Assembly (NCBI GenBank): GCA_002315235.1
Contig: DCGK01000090.1
Span: 23,338 to 28,863, forward strand
Length of the DNA: 5,526 bases
Direction of reading: 5' to 3'
Origin: Ruminococcus sp. UBA1780
GTDB taxonomy: Bacteria > Bacillota > Clostridia > Oscillospirales > Ruminococcaceae
The translations under genes were made by a program, and so were the position numbers. Each line of letters opens with the position of its first letter. The first letter of the stretch is position 1. Of this stretch, positions 1 through 4,036 are shown piece after piece. The notes beneath the pieces were generated by a model that did not search any database, was not told where the DNA came from, and saw nothing but the letters and a program-made list of their open reading frames with translations.

Positions 1-162
1 ATAGGAAAAGAAGTTACAATCTGTGTTGAAGGTGAACTCAGCGGATTCAGAGCAACCGTTGTTTCAGTAGACGGCAGCTGGATTAAAGTTGAAGAAAAAA
101 ATAATATCCGTCTCATCAACGGCGACATGATTACACAGATTTATATTCCAAAGAAAAAATAA
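1..162 (+). CDS. C-terminal end of a small protein, possibly an Sm-like small beta-barrel (partial)
   Basis: An open frame enters the window at base 1 and stops at TAA 160-162, giving 53 visible residues; the start lies outside. The visible part alternates short hydrophobic strands with polar turns: a strand around residues 3-9 (KEVTICV), GFRATVVSVDGSWIKVEE at 15-32, a run of charged residues, then INGDMITQIYIP and a KKK tail. A strand containing 'VVSVDGSWIKVE' followed by 'LINGDMITQI' resembles the small Sm-like or SH3-like barrel proteins of about 50-70 residues common in Clostridia, in which a similar 'VSVDDSFIKLE...NLEFVTKI' pattern occurs. The family resemblance is from memory and is an inference; function unknown. 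The frame and codon use look genuinely coding and contrast with the AT-rich DNA that follows. Confidence 0.7.
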   Translation: MGKEVTICVEGELSGFRATVVSVDGSWIKVEEKNNIRLINGDMITQIYIPKKK

Positions 163-548
163 AGAGCATGCCGCTTTTATGATGCAGCTTAAAGCTTTTG
201 AAAATATTTGTATTTTTCATAAAAATTCGACTTACAATAAACATATTCGCATTTATTGTCGGATATATTACTTAATATAATTGCAATTTACATACGCATA
301 ACCAATTCGAAATAATTTTCACCAACTTTTTGACTTTTCATGAGTATTATATCATTGTTAATCACTATTTGTCTGTATTTGGATTTATATTCCTTATACA
401 GATTTTTTGTTTATACACGTTTATGCATATCAATATAACGAAGTAAAAAAAATACATTTACACAAAACTTTCACATAATTATCAGATTTCCGGCTATGGA
501 TTATCGATTAATTTGTCAAATATTCATACTAATAATGCATCAATTCAA
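163..548. other. AT-rich intergenic region
   Basis: There is no credible open reading frame in this stretch. It holds one probable rho-independent terminator (371-408, listed separately). Just after the stop codon at 162 there are only weak, AT-rich partial hairpins (for example around 199-219, TGAAAATA with TATTTTTCA) without a following T-run. A TATAAT hexamer at 276-281 has no -35 element at a suitable distance. Nothing else is recognised here. Confidence 0.6.
371..408 (+). terminator. Probable intrinsic terminator
   Basis: TCTGTAT (372-378) pairs with ATACAGA (396-402). Inside this a 2x2 TT/TT internal loop is followed by a GGA (381-383)/TCC (391-393) stem and an AT-rich loop, and a G-T pair can be added at 371/403. 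Six T residues (403-408) follow immediately. The stem is AT-rich, so strength is uncertain. It could end the transcript of the upstream partial gene (a 3' untranslated region of about 200 nt) or of a small RNA that I cannot otherwise identify. Confidence 0.5.
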
Positions 549-577
549 TTGACAACAATCAAATTTTCAAATATAAT
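549..577 (+). promoter_or_regulatory. Consensus sigma-A promoter for the XRE regulator gene
   Basis: TTGACA at 549-554 and TATAAT at 572-577 are both perfect matches to the housekeeping consensus and are separated by exactly 17 bp. Transcription would begin near 584, leaving a 5' leader of about 60 nt before the ATG at 648. No clear operator palindrome was found over the promoter. Confidence 0.85.
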
Positions 578-647
578 AAGTATAGACGGTGGAGTATATT
601 TTATTAATCTTTAAAATTATACATTATATCCTGATTGGAGTAGATAT

Positions 648-923
648 ATGAACGATAATATCAAGAACATTCTGATTGGCAGAATGGTTGAAAACCTTAC
701 AGTACTCAGAGCAAAACTCGGCGTTACTCAGGCAGAACTTGCTGAACTTGCCGGAATCAGCAGACAGACAATTCTTGCTGTTGAAAAGCAGCAGAGAGGA
801 ATGACATGGAACATGTACCTTGCACTGCTTTATATTTTTACAGCTAATCCAGGTACAGCTCCACTTATTGAACTTTTTCAGATCAGAACAGATGAACTGA
901 ATGACGTTTTAAAAAAGCACTGA
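648..923 (+). CDS. Small XRE-family helix-turn-helix transcriptional regulator
   Basis: This 91-residue protein is close to a bare Cro/C1-type DNA-binding domain. Residues 17-46 form the core: 'LRAKLGVTQAELAELAGISRQTILAVE', with TQAELAELAG as the first helix of the HTH motif and SRQTILAVE as the recognition helix. 'MTWNMYLALLYIF' at 52-64 matches the later helices of the fold, and a short acidic/basic tail (about 74-91) follows with no extra effector domain. The ATG is supported by a GGAG Shine-Dalgarno (637-640) with 7 nt spacing and by the consensus promoter upstream. It is transcribed alone and ends in a strong terminator. Such single-domain regulators usually repress themselves or neighbouring genes, but the target cannot be read from this sequence. 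It converges on the riboswitch-controlled RNA unit; whether they are functionally linked is unknown. Confidence 0.93.
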   Translation: MNDNIKNILIGRMVENLTVLRAKLGVTQAELAELAGISRQTILAVEKQQRGMTWNMYLALLYIFTANPGTAPLIELFQIRTDELNDVLKKH

Positions 924-929
924 TAAAAT

Positions 930-966
930 AAGACGCACATGACTTTAGCTTCATGTGCGTCTTTTT
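930..966 (+). terminator. Intrinsic terminator after the XRE gene
   Basis: A perfect 13-bp stem, AAGACGCACATGA (930-942) with TCATGTGCGTCTT (951-963), has an 8-nt loop and runs into TTTTT (962-966). It begins 7 bp after the stop codon of the regulator, so it ends that transcript on the plus strand. Confidence 0.95.
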
Positions 967-1060
967 GATATATCGTATGTATGCAGAAGCGGAATTACAG
1001 TAAAACTCAAGGAAACACTGCTTAAAAATCTGTCCATCCTGCTGACATATTCAGTTCAGA

Positions 1061-1113
1061 AAACAAAAACACAGAAAGCTGCACCAGTAACGTCTGATGC
1101 AGCTTTCTGTGTT
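1061..1113 (-). terminator. Intrinsic terminator of the minus-strand repeat RNA
   Basis: AACACAGAAAGCTGCA (1068-1083) pairs perfectly over 16 bp with TGCAGCTTTCTGTGTT (1098-1113). The 14-nt loop can add a CAG/CTG pair (1085-1087 with 1094-1096). Read on the minus strand the stem is followed by GTTTTTGTTTTC (about 1070-1060), the T-rich tail expected of a terminator. On the plus strand the stem is followed by a mixed A/T sequence without a T-run, so the orientation is minus. It lies at the distal end of the GGA-rich repeat region and has no protein gene directly before it, which implies it ends a noncoding transcript. Confidence 0.88.
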
Positions 1114-1137
1114 AATGAAAATTCCTCAATAATCTGA

Positions 1138-1788
1138 TCATAAACCCCGTCGATCGAGTACCCAATAATCCTTGAAATAATCTGTTCCCCAACAAAACTA
1201 TCTCATATCCCCGCCGATCGTTTTCCTCAACAATCCATACCGAAAGATTATCCCCCAATAAAACTATTTCATATCACCCCGCCGGCCGTCTTATCTCTCA
1301 ATAATCCAGAATACCATTGTTCCCCAACAATGCCATTCCCGACGCTTCCCCAGTAGAAGTGATCCTCAATAGTCCCTTAAACAATCCTGTTCCCCAACAG
1401 AATTGTCCTCATATACCCCTTTCGATATACCCCTGATGAGCCCCGTTAATCCTGAACAGTTCCGTTCCCCAACGGTCGTGTTCTCATAAACCCCTGGTTT
1501 AAAATCCCGACATCCTTGTCTCATAAATCCGGTCGTCTTCCCTGACCTTCCCTTTTTCATAAACCCCTGTTAAAAAAATCCCGGCATCCTTGTCTCATAA
1601 CCCCGGTAAGTCTTCCCTGACTCCCTTTTCATAAAACCCCACACTTACAATCCTGACATCCATGTCTGATAACCCCGGCTGGTCCTCCGTGACCATCCCT
1701 TTTTTCATAAACCCCTTGTTTTGAAATCCCGACATCCGCGTCTCATATCCCCGGTTGTCTTCCCTGACTCCCTTTTTCATAAAACCCC
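1138..1788 (-). repeat. Degenerate tandem array built on a TCATAAACCCC core (GGGGTTTATGA in the RNA)
   Basis: Thirteen copies of a core close to TCATAAACCCC (plus-strand reading) start at 1138, 1203, 1269, 1409, 1484, 1521, 1557, 1595, 1629, 1667, 1705, 1743 and 1777. In the right part (1484-1788) the spacing is 34-38 bp and two unit types alternate. The A type contains ATCCCGACATCCTTGTC-like sequence and the B type GGT-n-GTCTTCCCTGACTCCC-like sequence, giving a 72-76 bp dimer. In the left part (1138-1484) units are about 65-75 bp or twice that, and carry GTTCCCCAAC hairpins and CGATCG/CGGCCG palindromes after the core. The number of As and Ts between TCAT and CCCC varies by single bases, which breaks any reading frame. 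Copies are diverged, so the array looks old and maintained rather than recently amplified. Confidence 0.85.
1183..1475 (-). repeat. Five hairpins with a constant GGGG loop and varying stems
   Basis: In minus-strand sense the hairpins are TGTT-GGGG-AACA (1183-1194), TTAT-TGGGGG-ATAA (1248-1261), CATTGTT-GGGG-AACAATG (1315-1332), CTGTT-GGGG-AACAG (1387-1400) and CCGTT-GGGG-AACGG (1462-1475). The inner GTT/AAC arms and G-rich loop stay the same in four of the five, while the outer pairs change on both sides together, for example CT/AG, CC/GG and CATT/AATG. Such compensatory change is the usual sign of a structured RNA. They are spread among the TCATAAACCCC units of the left half of the array. 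Confidence 0.75.
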
Positions 1789-1834
1789 TGATCCGAGCTT
1801 CCCCGAATATCCCGTATTATCAGACCGCAAAATC

Positions 1835-1866
1835 AAAAAAACCACAGTATCTGAATACTGTGGTTT
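1835..1866 (-). terminator. Riboswitch expression-platform terminator
   Basis: AAACCACAGTAT (1839-1850) pairs over 12 bp with ATACTGTGGTTT (1855-1866) around a 4-nt loop. On the minus strand the stem runs directly into seven Ts (1841-1835). It lies about 50 nt after the c-di-GMP aptamer. The aptamer contains ACTGTGG in minus-strand sense (1944-1938), a copy of the terminator's 3' arm, so it could capture the terminator's 5' arm and act as an antiterminator. On that model the ligand-bound aptamer frees the terminator and shuts off readthrough; the direction is an inference. The plus strand also has a weaker TTTAATTT tail, so partial bidirectional action is possible. It may also be the first stop for readthrough from the transporter operon. 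Confidence 0.9.
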
Positions 1867-1914
1867 AATTTAACTTTATCAGTTCTGCTTAATTCTAAAT
1901 ACTTACGTATTTAT

Positions 1915-1994
1915 TACCATCGCAGCTGGCTGACATTCCACAGTCCCTATAGCTTTGCGTCACATATTTTCATATGCTTTGCCTTCTGATAATA
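1915..1994 (-). ncRNA. Cyclic-di-GMP-I (GEMM-I) riboswitch aptamer
   Basis: Read on the minus strand, the segment has the class I hallmarks in order. They are AAGGCAAAGC (1985-1976), a hairpin CATAT-GAAA-ATATG (1976-1963) with the GAAA tetraloop that docks in this class, TGACGCAAAGCTATAGGG (1962-1945), a variable stretch, and GTCAGCCAGCTGCGATGG (1934-1917). The closing P1 stem pairs TATTATC (1994-1988) with GATGGTA (1921-1915), including two G-U pairs. The base just before CAAAG (1982) is G, the equivalent of G20 in the Vibrio Vc2 RNA, which favours c-di-GMP over the cGAMP-binding variants. The stem after the variable stretch is shorter than usual (about three pairs, CAG/CTG), a small oddity. 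A hairpin TAAATAC-GTAA-GTATTTA (1913-1896) follows. No protein gene lies downstream; the controlled product appears to be the GGA-rich RNA. Confidence 0.88.
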
Positions 1995-2038
1995 CCTCAG
2001 TTCAAAATGTTTAATTAACATCTCTAACCGATAAATTT

Positions 2039-2067
2039 ATTATATATTAATATCTCCTGTTTGTCAA
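2039..2067 (-). promoter_or_regulatory. Consensus sigma-A promoter of the riboswitch RNA
   Basis: On the minus strand TTGACA (2067-2062) and TATAAT (2044-2039) are both perfect and separated by 17 bp. Transcription would start near 2032, about 40 nt before the aptamer. It lies 77 bp past the stop codon of the last transporter gene, so the RNA has its own strong promoter. Confidence 0.9.
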
Positions 2068-2077
2068 CACTTTTTCA

Positions 2078-2104
2078 CACATTTTACGCAGTTTGTAAAA
2101 TGTG
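2078..2104 (-). other. Hairpin between the transporter operon and the riboswitch promoter
   Basis: CACATTTTAC (2078-2087) pairs over 10 bp with GTAAAATGTG (2095-2104) around a 7-nt loop. On the minus strand it is followed by TGAAAAAGTG, not a T-run, so it is not a standard intrinsic terminator for the operon. It may stabilise the 3' end of the transporter mRNA, or be a protein-binding site just upstream of the -35 element at 2062-2067. Confidence 0.5.
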
Positions 2105-2143
2105 ACAAGTTCATATTTTGTATTTGTATATAATCAACAAAGT

Positions 2144-3010
2144 TTAACCCTTTATTGCACCTGCAATAAGACTTTCCTGAATTTTTCTGCTGATGAAGGA
2201 ATATACCAGCAGTGTAGGGAATGTTGCAAGAACAAGTGCTGCACCTATAGGTCCCCACTTGGTTGTGTACGAGCCGAAGAATGTATTGATTGCAACAGGA
2301 AGAGTGCTGAATCTTCTCTCACTGTTGAAAATATTTGCAAACATAAGTTCATTCCATGCCTGGAGGAAAGTAAAAATAGCAACTGTTGAAACAGCCGGAA
2401 GCATAAGAGGAAGAATAATCTTAAAGAAAATTCCGAATGTACCGCATCCGTCAAGACAGGCACTCTCTTCAAGTTCCTCAGGAATATTTACCATAAAGCT
2501 TCCGAAAATCATTATAGCCATCGCAAGTGCAAATGCAGAATAAGGAACTACAAGTGACTGATATGAATTAAGCATTGAAAGCTTCTTGAGCATAAGAAAT
2601 ACAGGAAGAAGCGCTGCATGAATCGGAAGTGTCAGACCGAGCATGAAAATGTTATTAACCGTATCACGTCCGCGCCATTTCATTCTTGTAAGTGCATAGC
2701 ATGCCATAAGAGCAAAGATAACGGTTATTACTATCGTAAGAGCAGTTACAATAAGGCTGTTCTTAAATCCAAGAAGTATTGAGCTGTCTGTCCATTTTCC
2801 TGAGCTTAAAGTACCTGATCTGAGTGCATCAGCATAGTTTGACCACAGCCATTTACGAGGAAGGCCTATAACATTTTCGCCGAAAATCTCCTTATTATCC
2901 TTAAGGGAAAATGTAAACATCCAGTAAAGCGGAAATACGCACACCAGTGTCCAGATAATCAGAACAGCGTATGTTCCGAATGGTATTTTTCGTGCTTTTT
3001 TATTTTTCAT
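2144..3010 (-). CDS. Carbohydrate ABC transporter permease, MalG/UgpE-type
   Basis: This 288-residue protein has the usual length and six-helix layout of the second permease of carbohydrate (CUT1) importers. Hydrophobic segments lie at about 12-33, 84-106, 120-141, 151-173, 201-220 and 255-274. The cytoplasmic EAA loop that contacts the ATPase is 'EESACLDGCGTFGIFFKIILPLMLP' at 181-205; here the conserved EAA reads ESA and the glycine after the aspartate is followed by Cys instead of Ala. 'LQAWNELMFA' (216-225) and the C-terminal 'QESLIAGAIKG' are family signatures. The ATG at 3010 is preceded by GGAGG (3021-3017) at 6 nt and overlaps the end of the first permease gene by 11 bp, indicating translational coupling. 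The sugar cannot be deduced from the sequence. Confidence 0.95.
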   Translation of the reverse strand: MKNKKARKIPFGTYAVLIIWTLVCVFPLYWMFTFSLKDNKEIFGENVIGLPRKWLWSNYADALRSGTLSSGKWTDSSILLGFKNSLIVTALTIVITVIFALMACYALTRMKWRGRDTVNNIFMLGLTLPIHAALLPVFLMLKKLSMLNSYQSLVVPYSAFALAMAIMIFGSFMVNIPEELEESACLDGCGTFGIFFKIILPLMLPAVSTVAIFTFLQAWNELMFANIFNSERRFSTLPVAINTFFGSYTTKWGPIGAALVLATFPTLLVYSFISRKIQESLIAGAIKG

Positions 3011-3893
3011 CGTAATCCTCCGTCTTTATACCTTTCTTGATTAAAATCGCAAAGAAGAAGCAAAGGAATATAATCATTACCGCTACTGCACTTCCGTATC
3101 CGTATCTGCTTTCGTCAAATATCATGTTTACCATAAGAGTACTTGGAACTTCACTTGCGTGATCCGGGCCGCCTCTTGTAAGAACATAGATAAGGTCGAA
3201 AGTTTTGAGAGAACCTGTTACTGCAAAAATTACACAGATTTTAATTACCGGCTTAAGAAGCGGAATAATAATCTTTGTATTAATCTGCCAGTCAGTAGCG
3301 CCGTCAATACGTGCTGCTTCAATAACATCAGGTGAAACACTCTTTACACCAGCATACATAAGAAGCATGTGATATCCGACATACTGCCACAGATTAGGAA
3401 GGAATACTGCAAAAAGCGCTGTTTTCCTGTCACCGAGCCACACTGTCTGTGCAAGCTCATGGAGTCCGATCCTGTCAAGTGCAATATTGATAAGACCATA
3501 GCTTGGATTGTACAGTTTGAGCCATAACTGACCGATAACAACTGTTGACATAAGCACAGGAACAAAGAACACAGTCATAAAGAATCTTTCGCCCTTAATT
3601 CCCCTGGAAATCATAAGTGCCAGTGCCAGCGACAGAGGAAGCTGTATGAAAACTGAAAGAACAGCGAGAAGAAGCGCATTCATTGTAGTTTTCGGGAATC
3701 CGGCCGCTTTACTTGTAAAAAGTTCGATGTAATTACGGAATCCGACAAATTCAGGTTCAGTAATTCCGTTCCAGTCCTGGAAACTGTAGATTGCCGACAT
3801 TATTATAGGAAAAATAATAATACCCACAAATAGTATTGATGCCGGCAGCATAAACAGAATTATAGCCAGCTTGTTTTTTCGTACTGTATTCAT
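3000..3893 (-). CDS. Carbohydrate ABC transporter permease, MalF/UgpA-type
   Basis: This 297-residue integral membrane protein is the first permease of the importer. Hydrophobic segments are at about 8-32, 70-95, 104-128, 157-182, 212-232 and 267-286. The EAA loop is intact: 'VIEAARIDGATDWQINTKIIIPLLKP' at 190-215. 'FDLIYVLTRGGP' (232-243) is the conserved segment near the substrate path in this family. It should form a heterodimer with the MalG-type permease, receive sugar from the lipoprotein and use an ATPase encoded elsewhere; in Firmicutes one MsmX-like ATPase often serves several such importers. The Shine-Dalgarno is weak (AGGCAGG about 3907-3901, about 7 nt from the ATG), in contrast to the strong sites of its two neighbours. 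Together with the hairpin at 3934-3961 this would favour more binding protein than permease. Confidence 0.95.
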   Translation of the reverse strand: MNTVRKNKLAIILFMLPASILFVGIIIFPIIMSAIYSFQDWNGITEPEFVGFRNYIELFTSKAAGFPKTTMNALLLAVLSVFIQLPLSLALALMISRGIKGERFFMTVFFVPVLMSTVVIGQLWLKLYNPSYGLINIALDRIGLHELAQTVWLGDRKTALFAVFLPNLWQYVGYHMLLMYAGVKSVSPDVIEAARIDGATDWQINTKIIIPLLKPVIKICVIFAVTGSLKTFDLIYVLTRGGPDHASEVPSTLMVNMIFDESRYGYGSAVAVMIIFLCFFFAILIKKGIKTEDYDEK

Positions 3894-3933
3894 GGAATAC
3901 CTGCCTTTACTGAAATTTTACCCGTATCACAAT

Positions 3934-3961
3934 TCTGACCGGCTGAAGATAACCGGTCAGA
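3934..3961 (-). other. Intercistronic hairpin between the binding-protein and permease genes
   Basis: TCTGACCGG (3934-3942) pairs perfectly over 9 bp with CCGGTCAGA (3953-3961) around a 10-nt loop. On the minus strand it is followed by ATTGTGATAC, with no T-run, so it is not an ordinary terminator. It lies in the 143-bp gap after the binding-protein gene. Such hairpins often protect the upstream message end and lower expression of downstream permeases. That role is inferred from position. Confidence 0.65.
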
Positions 3962-4036
3962 GCTGCAATATCATTGTAAGGATTTTAGGAAAAGTTTGAA
4001 TTAGAATTGAAGAAGTATTATTTTTTGAAAAAAATC

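Larger units (their letters stand above)
1061..1834 (-). ncRNA. Candidate long noncoding RNA with about 40 GGA motifs, read through from a c-di-GMP riboswitch
   Basis: This is the part of the minus-strand unit beyond the riboswitch terminator; with the leader the full transcript would be about 970 nt (near 2032 to 1061). Between 1123 and 1813 I count about 41 GGA trinucleotides on the minus strand and none on the plus strand. Many sit in or beside loops of short hairpins. Examples in minus-strand sense are GACA-AGGA-TGTC (1509-1520), AGTC-AGGGAA-GACT (1609-1622), TGGTC-ACGGAG-GACCA (1680-1695), CTGTT-CAGGATT-AACGG (about 1442-1458) and CATTGTT-GGGG-AACAATG (1315-1332). Arm changes that keep pairing suggest selection on RNA structure. 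ACAAGGATGT matches the strongest part of the known CsrA/RsmA selection consensus. Frame-shifting indels between repeats argue against translation. A protein-binding sponge like CsrB/RsmZ is my inference; the true partner is unknown, and a DNA-level role for the repeats is possible. Confidence 0.6.

Noticed and set aside
276..281. TATAAT hexamer as a promoter for a small RNA in the 163-371 gap
   Set aside because: No recognisable -35 element occurs at 16-18 bp upstream, and AT-rich DNA gives this hexamer often.
589..651. 20-codon GTG mini-ORF overlapping the XRE start as ATGA
   Set aside because: It has no Shine-Dalgarno, and the hydrophobic peptide is what AT-rich DNA gives by chance.
955..1137. 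Plus-strand open frame of 60 codons
   Set aside because: Its start lies inside the XRE terminator stem, it has no ribosome binding site, and its end runs through the minus-strand terminator hairpin; composition is not coding-like.
1366..1780. Two minus-strand open frames (1366-1560 and 1595-1780) with peptides of about 60 residues beginning MKKG
   Set aside because: They are readings of the repeat array. Units differ by one-base indels (GGGGTTTATGA versus GGGGTTTTATGA), so the frame is not maintained between copies, both frames end abruptly, and the GGGG run sits too close to the ATG for a normal ribosome binding site. Translation cannot be fully excluded.
1138..1788. CRISPR array
   Set aside because: The repeat core is only about 11 bp and diverged, and the sequence between cores is itself repeated, not unique like spacers. 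No cas genes are present.
1061..1813. RNA G-quadruplex array
   Set aside because: G-runs are frequent on the minus strand, but loops between runs of three or more Gs are mostly long and irregular, and the same Gs fit better in loops of hairpins with paired-arm changes. Kept only as a lesser alternative.
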